From Leptotrichia trevisanii DSM 22070 (GTDB taxonomy: Bacteria > Fusobacteriota > Fusobacteriia > Fusobacteriales > Leptotrichiaceae), in assembly GCF_000482505.1 (NCBI RefSeq), contig NZ_AXVL01000005.1:1-64000 (forward strand): 64,000 nucleotides of DNA, given 5' to 3'. Positions 27,044 through 35,242 of this stretch are shown in pieces. The notes beneath the pieces are model-generated. The model searched no databases and was not told the origin of the DNA. It saw only the letters and a list, made by a program, of their open reading frames with translations. Each line of letters opens with the position of its first letter. Positions within the stretch are counted from its first letter, which is position 1. A program made the translations under genes and the position numbers.

Positions 27044-27071
27044 AGTATACTCTGTTTTTTATGTTTGTCAA
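27044..27071 (-). promoter_or_regulatory. promoter of the cbiMNQO-cbiA operon
   Basis: On the minus strand a perfect -35 TTGACA (27066-27071) and -10 TATACT (27044-27049) are separated by 16 bp, just upstream of the riboswitch. Confidence 0.75.
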
Positions 27072-27142
27072 CCCTGAAAAAATATATTTTTTTCAAATTT
27101 AAATAATTTATTAATATGATATTGGAATATACCAAAATATTG

Positions 27143-27171
27143 TTGACAAATATTGTAAAATAATTTATAAT
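27143..27171 (+). promoter_or_regulatory. promoter of the SRPBCC-MarR operon
   Basis: A perfect -35 TTGACA (27143-27148) and perfect -10 TATAAT (27166-27171) with a 17-bp spacer lie 33 bp upstream of the start codon; the Shine-Dalgarno is AAGGAGG. Confidence 0.8.
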
Positions 27172-27203
27172 AAGTGTACGTATAATAATAAGGAGGAAAT
27201 ACA

Positions 27204-27611
27204 ATGGAATTTAGTTTTAGTTTAAAAATCAAAGCAAAAAAAGAAGATGCGTGGGAATACTATGCAAATATTGAAAAATGGTATGACTGGGAAAAAGACT
27301 TAAAAAATATCACATTAAAGGGGGAATTTAAGACAGGTTCATATGGAACTATGGAACTTGAAGGAATGCCCCCTATGGAATATAAACTTACTCTCGTAAA
27401 ACCTTTTGAAGAATTTTGGGATAAAACAGAAACTTCATTTGGAGATATTCTTTTTGGTCATCAAATAATTGATAACAATGATGGAAGCATAAATATAAAA
27501 CATACTGTAATTTTAGACAGTGAAGATGAACAGCATTTAGAATTTTTAAGTCAAGTTTTTTCAGATGTCCCTCAATCTATATTTATTCTAAAAAATCACT
27601 TGGAAAGATAA
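27204..27611 (+). CDS. SRPBCC (START/Bet v1-like) family protein
   Basis: The 135-residue protein has the pattern of polyketide-cyclase/SRPBCC proteins, which bind hydrophobic ligands: F-x-x-x-I-KAKKEDAWEYYANIEKWYDWEKDL at the N-terminus, a central GTMELEGMPPMEYKLTLVKPFEEFWD, and a C-terminal helix. Its ligand is unknown. It shares a transcript with the MarR regulator 12 bp downstream, so the regulator may sense the same compound. Confidence 0.75.
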   Translation: MEFSFSLKIKAKKEDAWEYYANIEKWYDWEKDLKNITLKGEFKTGSYGTMELEGMPPMEYKLTLVKPFEEFWDKTETSFGDILFGHQIIDNNDGSINIKHTVILDSEDEQHLEFLSQVFSDVPQSIFILKNHLER

Positions 27612-27623
27612 GGTGACTGGTAC

Positions 27624-28067
27624 TTGTTTACATCAAAATATAAAGATAATTCAGAAAAATCAACAGGATTGTTATTTATGAGGGTATACAATAAATGGCA
27701 TTCTATGATAAAAAAAGAGCTAAAGAAAATGAACTTAACACACCCTCAATTTGTTATTTTAGCTTCCCTTGCTTATTTATCACAAGACAGCGACGAAGTC
27801 ACGCAAGTTATGATTTCAAAACTCTCAGGAATAGATGTTATGACAGTATCTCAAATATTAAGTTTATTGGAAAAACATGATTTTGTAAAAAGAAAAGAAC
27901 ATTCAAGAGATACAAGGGCAAAAGCTGTTATTTTGAACAAAAAAGGAGAAGAAATATTACAAAAAGCCGTTCCATTAATTGAACAAATTGATGAAATTTT
28001 TTTCAAAAAGTTAGATACCGATGAAGAACAATTTAAACATTTTCTTGTTAGACTAAATGAAGAATAA
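27624..28067 (+). CDS. MarR family transcriptional regulator
   Basis: The 147-residue winged-helix protein has the MarR layout: LTHPQFVILASLAYL (helices 2), QVMISKLSGIDVMTVSQILSLLEKHDFVKRKEHSRDTRAKAVILNKKGEEIL (helix-turn-helix and wing). The start codon appears to be TTG at 27624, with AAGGTGA just upstream. It is followed by a good terminator, so it closes a two-gene operon. Confidence 0.85.
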   Translation: MFTSKYKDNSEKSTGLLFMRVYNKWHSMIKKELKKMNLTHPQFVILASLAYLSQDSDEVTQVMISKLSGIDVMTVSQILSLLEKHDFVKRKEHSRDTRAKAVILNKKGEEILQKAVPLIEQIDEIFFKKLDTDEEQFKHFLVRLNEE

Positions 28068-28158
28068 GAAGTATTATTTATAATTAATGAATATATCAAA
28101 ATTATCATTTTTATTATTATATTTAAAATTCAAAAAATAAAGCAGTAATCTATCCAAT

Positions 28159-28197
28159 GGACTATTTACATCAAATGTTGTAGTCCTTCTTTTTTTT
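28159..28197 (+). terminator. Rho-independent terminator of the SRPBCC-MarR operon
   Basis: GGACTA (28159-28164) pairs with TAGTCC (28181-28186) with inner ACAT/ATGT pairing, followed by TTCTTTTTTTT on the plus strand. Confidence 0.8.
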
Positions 28198-28265
28198 GTT
28201 CAAAAACTAAAATCAGAAAACAGAGCACAAAGAGCATCTTCAAAGAAAAGATTGAAAGCATACTT

Positions 28266-28529
28266 TTATTTTTTCTTATAATGAGAACCACATTGTAAAA
28301 ACCAGATTTCGCCGTTTTCTATTTTATAAACAATTCTATTTCCTTCATTAATTCTCCTGCTCCAGTAGCCAGACAGTTCATGTTTCAATCCTTCAGGTTT
28401 TCCAATACCAGTATATCCGTTTCTATCAATATCTTTTATAAGTTCCAATATTTTTTTGAAAACTTTCTTATCATTTTTCTGCCAGAAAAGAAAATCTTCC
28501 CATGCTTCATCAGACCATCTTTTTACCAT
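28266..28529 (-). CDS. YoeB/Txe family mRNA endonuclease toxin
   Basis: The 87-residue protein matches the YoeB family: W-x-x-x-AWEDFLFWQKNDKKVFKKILELIKDI, then GKPEGLKHELSGYWSRRINEGNRIVYKI and the C-terminal catalytic CGSHYKKK (His and Tyr near residue 83). YoeB binds the ribosome and cleaves mRNA at the A site. Its start overlaps the antitoxin stop (TAATG), a typical toxin-antitoxin arrangement. Confidence 0.94.
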   Translation of the reverse strand: MVKRWSDEAWEDFLFWQKNDKKVFKKILELIKDIDRNGYTGIGKPEGLKHELSGYWSRRINEGNRIVYKIENGEIWFLQCGSHYKKK

Positions 28530-28783
28530 TACAGCACCTCATGAATTGTTCCACCAGTTTTTTCAATTTGTTCCTTTGCTTTTAAAAGTCTTGCAATATT
28601 TTCTTCACTGTAGAAATAATCATCTTTTTCTGACAAGTCAATTTCCAGTTTTCTCTCTCTAACCAATTTTTTGGCTGCCATTGTAAAAAAAACAGGCAAT
28701 GTTATTCCCAATTCTTCACAGACATTTTCCAAATCAAATTTTAAGTTATCGTCTAATTTAAATGCATAAGTTGTTTTACTCAT
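28529..28783 (-). CDS. RelB/DinJ family antitoxin
   Basis: The 84-residue protein begins with the ribbon-helix-helix pattern of RelB/DinJ antitoxins (TYAFKLDDNLKFDLENVCEELGITLPVFFTMAAKKLV) and has an acidic, flexible C-terminal half that would wrap the toxin. It neutralises the YoeB-type toxin encoded directly downstream. A -10 TATAAT lies at 28816-28821, and an AT-rich palindrome (TATATA-TTT-ATATA, about 28798-28812) just downstream could be the autoregulatory operator. Confidence 0.88.
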   Translation of the reverse strand: MSKTTYAFKLDDNLKFDLENVCEELGITLPVFFTMAAKKLVRERKLEIDLSEKDDYFYSEENIARLLKAKEQIEKTGGTIHEVL

Positions 28784-28864
28784 TTTTATTACTCCTAATA
28801 TATAAATATATAACTATTATAACATAAAAATTATAATAAGCAAAACTTTTGTTACATAAGTAAT

Positions 28865-28892
28865 AAAAAAGAGCAGTATTTTCTCGCTCTTC
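28865..28892 (-). terminator. Rho-independent terminator of the cbiK-ABC operon
   Basis: On the minus strand AAGAGC and GCTCTT arms around an 11-nt loop are followed by TTTT. It lies about 40 nt beyond the stop of the last ABC gene. Confidence 0.75.
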
Positions 28893-28933
28893 AAAATTTT
28901 CATTTTCATAAAAAATTACTTAACCTCCACCAT

Positions 28934-29734
28934 CTATCCTCGCACAGGAAATATCGCACTCAACAACGACTTCGTATATGGATGTTTCGCTTTTTCAGAA
29001 ATTTGTCCTCCATCTACCATTTCTACAATTTCTCCGTGATACATTACAGCAATTTCATGTGCAAAAGATTCTATTAACGCTATGTCATGGCATATAAAAA
29101 TCATTGTTATGTTTTTTTCTTTTTGTAGCTTTACAAGAAGTTCCACTATGTTTTTTTGAATAGAAACATCAAGTGCGGAAGTTGCCTCATCGCATATAAG
29201 TATCTCAGGCTCAAGCGAAATTGCTCTTGCGATTCCAAGCCTTTGTCTTTGTCCTCCGCTCATATTTTGTGGATATTTTGTTACAAATTCTTTGGGTAAA
29301 TCAACCATTTTTAGAAGCTCTATCGCTTTTTGCTTTCTTTCTGATTTTTTTAATCTTCCGTAGTTCATCAGAGGCTCTGTCAAGATTTGCATAACGTTCA
29401 TTTTGGGATTGAAGGCTGTCCATGGATCTTGAAAGACTATCTGAATATTTTGTCTATTTTCCCATATTTCTTTTTTTGTAAACTTGCTTATATCCCTTCC
29501 GTGATACAAAATTTCTCCAGAAGTTGGTTTTTCCAAGTCCATAAGCATATTTACAAGTGTTGTTTTCCCAGAGCCTGATTCTCCTACTATTCCCAAAGTT
29601 TTACCTTTTCGGATTTTCAAATTTATATTGTTACAAGCTATAACTTTTTTATTATTTGATTTTTCATAAATTTTTGTAAGATTTTTTGTTTCGAGAATTA
29701 TATCGTTAATATTAGACAAGTCGCTCACCTCCAA
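28934..29734 (-). CDS. ABC transporter ATP-binding protein (NikE/DppF type)
   Basis: The 266-residue ATPase has Walker A GESGSGKTT (about residues 44-52), signature MSGGQRQRLGIARAISLEPE and Walker B LICDEATSALD. It belongs to the nickel/peptide/opine (family 5) importers, which use two different ATPases. It overlaps the upstream ATPase gene by 23 bp. It is the last gene of the cbiK operon; the context favours Co or Ni uptake, but peptide uptake cannot be excluded. Confidence 0.88.
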   Translation of the reverse strand: MEVSDLSNINDIILETKNLTKIYEKSNNKKVIACNNINLKIRKGKTLGIVGESGSGKTTLVNMLMDLEKPTSGEILYHGRDISKFTKKEIWENRQNIQIVFQDPWTAFNPKMNVMQILTEPLMNYGRLKKSERKQKAIELLKMVDLPKEFVTKYPQNMSGGQRQRLGIARAISLEPEILICDEATSALDVSIQKNIVELLVKLQKEKNITMIFICHDIALIESFAHEIAVMYHGEIVEMVDGGQISEKAKHPYTKSLLSAIFPVRG

Positions 29735-30497
29735 TTTCAGGCACAGCTGCTAAAAGTTTTTTCGTGTACTCACTTTTTGGATTGTTTATAATTGCATTTT
29801 TATCGCCTGCATCGACTATTTTTCCATTTTGCATAACAATTATTTTATCAGAAATATATGCGGCAACTCCTAAATTATGAGTTACCATTATGATAGAAGT
29901 GTCAAACGCTTTTCTTAATTCCATTATTTCCTTCACTATCTGAGCCTGTGTTATCACATCCAATGCACTCGTTGGCTCATCTGCCAGAATAATTTTTGGA
30001 TGAAAAGTAAGTGCCATTGCTATTCCTACACGCTGTTTCATTCCACCTGATAGCTGGTGCGGATAGCTTTTCATAATGATTTCAGGATCTGGCAAGTTTA
30101 CTTTAGAAAACATATCTTTTGCTTTTTCTTCAGCTTCTTTTGTTGACATTTTAGAATGTGTCTGAATGTATTCAACAAACTGTTTTCCTATTTTTCTTAT
30201 TGGATTAAGAGTTCCTCCTGAATCCTGTGAAATCATAGTTATTTCAGTTCCTCTTAGTTCCCTCCATTGACTAAGGGTATTTTTAAGCATTGATTTACCG
30301 TTATAAGCTATATCGCCTGAAATTATTTTCCCAGTATTTGGTAAAAGTCCTAAAATAGAAGAAAGAACGGTAGATTTTCCACTACCGCTTTCCCCTACAA
30401 TTGCTATTATTTCACCTTTTTTCAATGAAAGAGAAAAATCTTCAACCACTGGAGGCTTTTCTCCATACTGGATTGTCAAATCTTTTATCTCCAACAT
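29712..30497 (-). CDS. ABC transporter ATP-binding protein (NikD/DppD type)
   Basis: The 261-residue ATPase has Walker A GESGSGKST, an ISQDSGGTLNPIRKIGKQ segment typical of the D-type subunit, signature LSGGMKQRVGIAMAL and Walker B ILADEPTSALD. It pairs with the E/F-type ATPase encoded immediately downstream. It lies 10 bp after the binding-protein gene. Confidence 0.88.
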   Translation of the reverse strand: MLEIKDLTIQYGEKPPVVEDFSLSLKKGEIIAIVGESGSGKSTVLSSILGLLPNTGKIISGDIAYNGKSMLKNTLSQWRELRGTEITMISQDSGGTLNPIRKIGKQFVEYIQTHSKMSTKEAEEKAKDMFSKVNLPDPEIIMKSYPHQLSGGMKQRVGIAMALTFHPKIILADEPTSALDVITQAQIVKEIMELRKAFDTSIIMVTHNLGVAAYISDKIIVMQNGKIVDAGDKNAIINNPKSEYTKKLLAAVPEIGGERLV

Positions 30498-30506
30498 AAA
30501 TTCTCC

Positions 30507-32066
30507 TTAATTAACTTTTGCAACATCTTTTGTTATCCAGTAATAATCCATTGGATACATTTTAAGTCCTGTTATCGATTTATTGCTGTAAAGGAATGTT
30601 GTTTCGTATCCAAAGAACAATGTAGCTGCATCATTCATTATTAATTGTTGTATTTTTACTATTATATCTTTTCTCTTGGCCTTGTCAAATTCTTTTGATA
30701 ATTCTTTTAACAGTTTATCGACTTCTGGATTTGCATATCCTGTCTGATTTGTTTTTACTTTACTATCCCAGTTTTCTGTCAAATATTTTTCAGGATCTCC
30801 TGTATTTGCGGCAAGTATATTCCAAATCATCAAATCAAAGTTGGAATCATCTCTCATAGTTAAAAGAGTTTCATAACTTACAGGTTTTAATGTTACTTTT
30901 ATTCCAATTTCCTTCATATCAGCCTGAAATGCCTGAGCATAAATTCCCAATTCTTCTCTACTTGTATAAATTACAAAGTTCAAGTCAAGTTTTGAACCAT
31001 CAGGACGTTCCAGATATCCATCTCCATCTGTATCTTTATATCCAGCATCTGCCAATATTTTTTTAGCACTTTCTGGATTATACGCATTTTCATCCTTTAA
31101 TTCATTAAATCCGTAGTCCAATGTTGGAGGAACTGGTGCTTTTCCAGGAGTTGCTCCACCTTGTAACAAGTTTTGTGTATAGTTTTGTCTATTTGAACCT
31201 CTTATTATTGCTTCTCTTAACGCTTTGTCCTTCAATCCCTTAGTCTGGTTCATAAAGGCATAAGTTGATCTTAGCGATTTTAATTCATTTATTACAATAT
31301 TTTTATCCCCTTCAAAATCAGCTTTGTTAGTAACTTTCAAGTTGTATGCTACATCAATTTCTCCAGATTTTAGTGCCAATGCTCTCGTATTCTGATCATT
31401 TATGTCTTTAAATGTTACTTTTGCCAATTTTGCTTTTCCATTCCAATATTTTTCATTTCTTACAACTACTGTCTGTTCACCAGATTTAAATTCCTGTACT
31501 ACAAACGGCCCTGTTCCTATTGGCCCTTTTTGAGCAAATTCGTCTGTATTAACAGATGTATCTACAACAAGAAATAACGGATCTGCTAATGTTTGAGGCA
31601 ATATTGCCACAGGTTCCTTTGTTTTTATTTTCAAAGTTTGTCCATTGGCTTCTATTGCGGTATATTTAAAATATGTTTCAGCTCTTTTATTTTTTTCAAA
31701 AACTCTTTCAATTGATTTTTTTACTGCTTCTGCTGTCAATGGATGTCCATTTGAGAAAGTTACACCATCTCTTATTTTAAAAGTCCATTCCAACTTATCA
31801 TCACTTAATTTCCAGCTTTCAGCAAGCAATGGCTGTAAATCCCCTTTTTCATCAAATTTTGTCAAATTTTCTCCTACACCATAACGAGTTATAACCCATC
31901 CAAAATACTGATCTGTTGGTTCAAGCGTATCCGCAAACGTAGTAACTCCTACTACCAATTCATCTGGATTACCTTTACTTTTTGCACTTTTCCCTCCACA
32001 CGCTACTAACAACGTGAATAAAGCTAAAATTAAAACTAAAAATTTACTTTTACGATTTTTTAACAT
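30507..32066 (-). CDS. ABC transporter substrate-binding lipoprotein (family 5)
   Basis: The 519-residue protein has a lipoprotein signal peptide with lipobox LLVAC, giving lipidated Cys23. The mature part follows the SBP_bac_5 plan: GVGENLTKFDEKGDLQPLLAESW, LEWTFKIRDGVTFSNGHPLTAEAV, GTGPFVVQEF and DGDGYLERPDGSKLDL. Family members bind peptides, nickel or other ligands. The gene follows cbiK and the permeases, so a metal or metallophore ligand is an inference from context. It is surface- or periplasm-anchored. Confidence 0.88.
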   Translation of the reverse strand: MLKNRKSKFLVLILALFTLLVACGGKSAKSKGNPDELVVGVTTFADTLEPTDQYFGWVITRYGVGENLTKFDEKGDLQPLLAESWKLSDDKLEWTFKIRDGVTFSNGHPLTAEAVKKSIERVFEKNKRAETYFKYTAIEANGQTLKIKTKEPVAILPQTLADPLFLVVDTSVNTDEFAQKGPIGTGPFVVQEFKSGEQTVVVRNEKYWNGKAKLAKVTFKDINDQNTRALALKSGEIDVAYNLKVTNKADFEGDKNIVINELKSLRSTYAFMNQTKGLKDKALREAIIRGSNRQNYTQNLLQGGATPGKAPVPPTLDYGFNELKDENAYNPESAKKILADAGYKDTDGDGYLERPDGSKLDLNFVIYTSREELGIYAQAFQADMKEIGIKVTLKPVSYETLLTMRDDSNFDLMIWNILAANTGDPEKYLTENWDSKVKTNQTGYANPEVDKLLKELSKEFDKAKRKDIIVKIQQLIMNDAATLFFGYETTFLYSNKSITGLKMYPMDYYWITKDVAKVN

Positions 32067-32102
32067 TTGTCTTCTCCTTATATATTTTTTTATTTTTATA
32101 AA

Positions 32103-32924
32103 CTACTCACTTTTTATATCGACTAAATCCCTTACCGAATCCCCTAGCATATTAAATATGGTTACAACTATCACTATTGCCAGCCCTGGGTATAACATCA
32201 TCCACGGTGCACTGCTAAGAGTTGTTCTCCCTTCATTAAGCATTGCTCCCCATTCGGGTGTCGGTGGCTGTGCTCCAAACCCTAAGAACGAAAGTGCCGC
32301 TATTTCCAGCATTAATGTTCCTATATCTGAAACTGCCGTTACTATCATTGTTGTAATCATGTTTGGAATTATATATTTGAATATTACTGAATAATCTTTG
32401 CTTCCCGTTAATTTTGCAGCTTTTACATAAAGCTCCTGCTTTATTTTAAGAACCATGCTCCTTGCAAGCCTTGCATATTTTGTCCACGTAACTGCCGCTA
32501 TTGCGATAACTGAATTTTTGACACTTGGGTTCAGAAGCCCCGCTATTGCTATAGCAAGAATTAATCCCGGAAATGCAATCATCATATCTCCAAACCTCAT
32601 TATCACAGTGTCTACTATTCCACCAAAATATCCTGCTATTACTCCAAGTACAGTTCCTACTAAAAAAACTATAAAAATTAATGCCAAAGTCATAAATATT
32701 GAATATCTTGAGCCATATATAATTCTAGAAAATAAATCTCTTCCAAGATGATCTGTTCCAAAGATATACTGCCTTGATGGCCGTCGCAAACTTGGAGCTA
32801 TCATCTTAAAAGGGTTCTTGGGTACTATGACAGGGGCAAAAATCGCTATCAGAACTACTATAATCGCCAATGTCAAAAACACTGCCAGCTGAATATTTTT
32901 TCTTTTCAATCTCAATTTTTCCAA
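32103..32924 (-). CDS. ABC transporter permease (NikC/DppC type)
   Basis: The 273-residue permease starts with a single helix, then the C-type signature FGTDHLGRDLFSRIIYGSR. The coupling-helix EAA-like loop is present (AKLTGSKDYSVIFKYIIPN), and the C-terminus has LSFLGFGAQPPTPEWGAML. About six membrane helices. It is encoded directly downstream of the B-type permease with 2 bp between them. Confidence 0.9.
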   Translation of the reverse strand: MEKLRLKRKNIQLAVFLTLAIIVVLIAIFAPVIVPKNPFKMIAPSLRRPSRQYIFGTDHLGRDLFSRIIYGSRYSIFMTLALIFIVFLVGTVLGVIAGYFGGIVDTVIMRFGDMMIAFPGLILAIAIAGLLNPSVKNSVIAIAAVTWTKYARLARSMVLKIKQELYVKAAKLTGSKDYSVIFKYIIPNMITTMIVTAVSDIGTLMLEIAALSFLGFGAQPPTPEWGAMLNEGRTTLSSAPWMMLYPGLAIVIVVTIFNMLGDSVRDLVDIKSE

Positions 32925-32926
32925 AA

Positions 32927-33868
32927 TCAGTCAACCTCCCCAACTCTCGCATCAAGATATTTATATGAAATATCCACTGCTATATTTATTATCAGGTACA
33001 AGAATGCGATTATCAGGACATAAGCCTGTATTAATGGATAATCTTGAGCCGCTATCGCTTTTACAGCCATTCTTCCCATCCCTGGCCAGTTATAAACAAA
33101 TTCCACAATTGCCGTTCCTCCCAGAAGGCTTCCGAGAGAAATTCCTAAAAGTGTTATTATTGGCAGCATTGCATTAGGCAGTACATGTTTCCACAAAATA
33201 TCCCGTTCCTTTATCCCTCTCATTCTTGCTCCCGTTACATAGCTTTTTCCCAGCTCTTCCAGAAATACGTGCCTTATTTGCCGTATATACTTGACAGACA
33301 TTGCTATTGCCAATGTGAAAGCAGGCAAAATTATGGATCTAAAATCGGCTTGCCCTCCTGAAACAGACACAAGTCCAAGCTGTACTCCAAAAATACTTAA
33401 AAATATCAGCCCTAGCCAGAAACTTGGTATGGACATTCCCATAAAAGTTATCATTCTTATTAAATAGTCCTGCCATTTATTTTCTTTCACTGCTGCCAAT
33501 ATTCCAACTGGTATAGAAATGATACACATTAAAAACAGTGATAAAAAAGATAAATAAAATGTAGGTATAAATGCCTGTCCTATCTTCTGAATCACTGGTA
33601 TCCTCAATGAATATGATTTTCCAAAATTACCTTGCAGAACTCCAAAGAGCCATTTCCAATATTGAATATAAAATGGCTTGTCTATACCAAGCTCGGCTCG
33701 TGTATGGGCTAAAAGTTCGGGCGTTGGAATAAGTCCACATTCTGTCAGCATAACTTGTGCAGGATCTCCCGGTGCTATATAAATCAGGCAGAAAGTTAAA
33801 AAACTTACTCCAAAAAGTACAATCAGTATCTGTATAGCATATTTTATTATTTTTTTGTTTTGTGCCAT
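32927..33868 (-). CDS. ABC transporter permease (NikB/DppB type)
   Basis: This permease has the B-type signature ILIVLFGVSFLTFCLIYIAPGDPA near its start, the EAA loop GARMRGIKERDILWKHVLPNA and a C-terminal YPLIQAYVLI. The frame is open to an ATG at 33916, but family members start just before the first helix, so the ATG at 33868 is preferred (313 residues). A strong AAAGGAGG (about 33898-33905) and a palindrome AGTGATATTTATCACT (33880-33895) lie just upstream of that ATG and may affect translation or regulation. Confidence 0.88.
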   Translation of the reverse strand: MAQNKKIIKYAIQILIVLFGVSFLTFCLIYIAPGDPAQVMLTECGLIPTPELLAHTRAELGIDKPFYIQYWKWLFGVLQGNFGKSYSLRIPVIQKIGQAFIPTFYLSFLSLFLMCIISIPVGILAAVKENKWQDYLIRMITFMGMSIPSFWLGLIFLSIFGVQLGLVSVSGGQADFRSIILPAFTLAIAMSVKYIRQIRHVFLEELGKSYVTGARMRGIKERDILWKHVLPNAMLPIITLLGISLGSLLGGTAIVEFVYNWPGMGRMAVKAIAAQDYPLIQAYVLIIAFLYLIINIAVDISYKYLDARVGEVD

Positions 33869-33975
33869 CACTCCAAAATAGTGATATTTATCACTTTCCT
33901 CCTTTACAAAATTCATATTTTGTATATTAAAACAGATGAACAGTATCTATGTAAGTTTCCCGCAGTTTTTATATA

Positions 33976-34737
33976 TTAAATTTTTCCCTTCCCCAAAAAC
34001 ATAACTTCTTCCAGTTTATCCATAAACATATCATGTATAAACTCATATTCTCCCATTCCCTTTAATACAGGAGTTACTTCATATCCTTCCTTTTGAAGAA
34101 TTGTTTTCCACGAATCATCCTCATCAGAAGCCATGTCATTTTTAGCGTGATCTCCAGCCACTATCATAAATGGCTTTAACAATATTTTCTTAAATCCTCT
34201 TCCCTTCAATTTTTCAATAACATCCCCAATGGTTACTTTTCCTTCAACTGTCGCTACAAAAATATTATCTCTTCCAGCTTTCAGATATTCCTCCTGAAGC
34301 CTTTGATACGTACTGTCCGCCGCACTTTCGGAACCGTGTCCCATAAACACGATGGCATCATTTCCATCAAGGTTGTTAAACTCTTCATTATTCACAACTC
34401 TTTTATAATCCTCATCTGTTGCAAGCAGAGGTTTTGTTATTTTTCCATATTTACCATTAAGTTTTGAATACTCAATTCCATCCAGAATATGCAATGACAT
34501 TGTTACAATCTCATCATAACCTTTATTTTTCAAAGCCTCCAGTCCTTCATTCTGATCAAATATGTGGATTCCTTCTTTTTTTGCAACTATTTGTCTTATA
34601 ATTCCCGATGTATAGGCTCTTTCTACTCTTTCACTTCCATATTTGGATTTTACCTTATTTTCAATCGAATCAAGGCATTTTTCCCTCGTATCTGTGTGCG
34701 ATGTACCAAAACTAGTCACTAAAACTGCCTTTTCCAT
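33976..34737 (-). CDS. cbiK: anaerobic cobaltochelatase CbiK (sirohydrochlorin)
   Basis: CbiK inserts Co(II) into sirohydrochlorin, the entry into the anaerobic B12 pathway. The 253-residue protein has the start KAVLVTSFGTSHTDTREKCLD, a metal-site His in TMSLHILDGIEYSKL, VFMGHGSESAADSTYQ and the C-terminal LKPFMIVAGDHAKNDMASD, which contains the other metal/catalytic His. Two ATGs are possible; 34737 has the better spacing from AAAGGA. It heads the operon with the ABC importer, directly linking chelatase and metal supply. Confidence 0.95.
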   Translation of the reverse strand: MEKAVLVTSFGTSHTDTREKCLDSIENKVKSKYGSERVERAYTSGIIRQIVAKKEGIHIFDQNEGLEALKNKGYDEIVTMSLHILDGIEYSKLNGKYGKITKPLLATDEDYKRVVNNEEFNNLDGNDAIVFMGHGSESAADSTYQRLQEEYLKAGRDNIFVATVEGKVTIGDVIEKLKGRGFKKILLKPFMIVAGDHAKNDMASDEDDSWKTILQKEGYEVTPVLKGMGEYEFIHDMFMDKLEEVMFLGKGKI

Positions 34738-34899
34738 AAACATTTCCTTTCGTTTTAAATTTATAGAAATATTTTACCTTCTATTTTCTGCTCCATCTAA
34801 GAATTTGAACTTTTTTCCTCCTTTCAAAAATTATAAAAAACATACTCACAAATTAATTTCAACTCTCAAACAATTTAAACCTCATCAAACTAAAATAAA

Positions 34900-34949
34900 T
34901 TGATAACCAATACTATTATAGTAAAACTATTTTTAAGTTTGGTAATCAA
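34900..34949 (-). promoter_or_regulatory. cbiK promoter bracketed by two inverted operator-like sites
   Basis: The minus-strand -10 TATAAT is at 34915-34920; the -35 region is poor. Site 1 (34900-34910, TTGATAACCAA on the plus strand) and site 2 (34939-34949, TTGATTACCAA on the minus strand) are the same motif in opposite orientation, with centres 39 bp apart. One covers the -35 region and the other the start of transcription. This layout suggests repression by a metal or cofactor sensor; the regulator is unknown. Most of the remaining 34950-35175 gap is featureless AT-rich DNA. Confidence 0.5.
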
Positions 34950-35175
34950 ACTATTTTTTTCCCATACCTACATTATAATAATTATTTGTTTTTTTTGCAA
35001 CTATTTTTTTAAATTATTTTAACACTTTTTCATTTAGCTATAAAAATATCATTTCTTTAATTTCCCTTTATTTATTGATAATTCTCCATTTTGTCTTTGA
35101 TTTTTATATTTTTTTAGTAAATTTATAATTAATAATTTTAATTGTTTTTTTCAATAACAATTATAATTCACCGCC

Positions 35176-35204
35176 TTGTAAATAATTTAAGAAAGAAGTA
35201 TAAT
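35176..35204 (+). promoter_or_regulatory. thiN promoter
   Basis: -35 TTGTAA (35176-35181) and -10 TATAAT (35199-35204) are separated by 17 bp, 38 bp upstream of the ATG; the Shine-Dalgarno is AAGGGAG. Confidence 0.7.
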
Positions 35205-35242
35205 GTAAATATTATTGCATTTTTTGGTTTGAAGGGAGAAAA

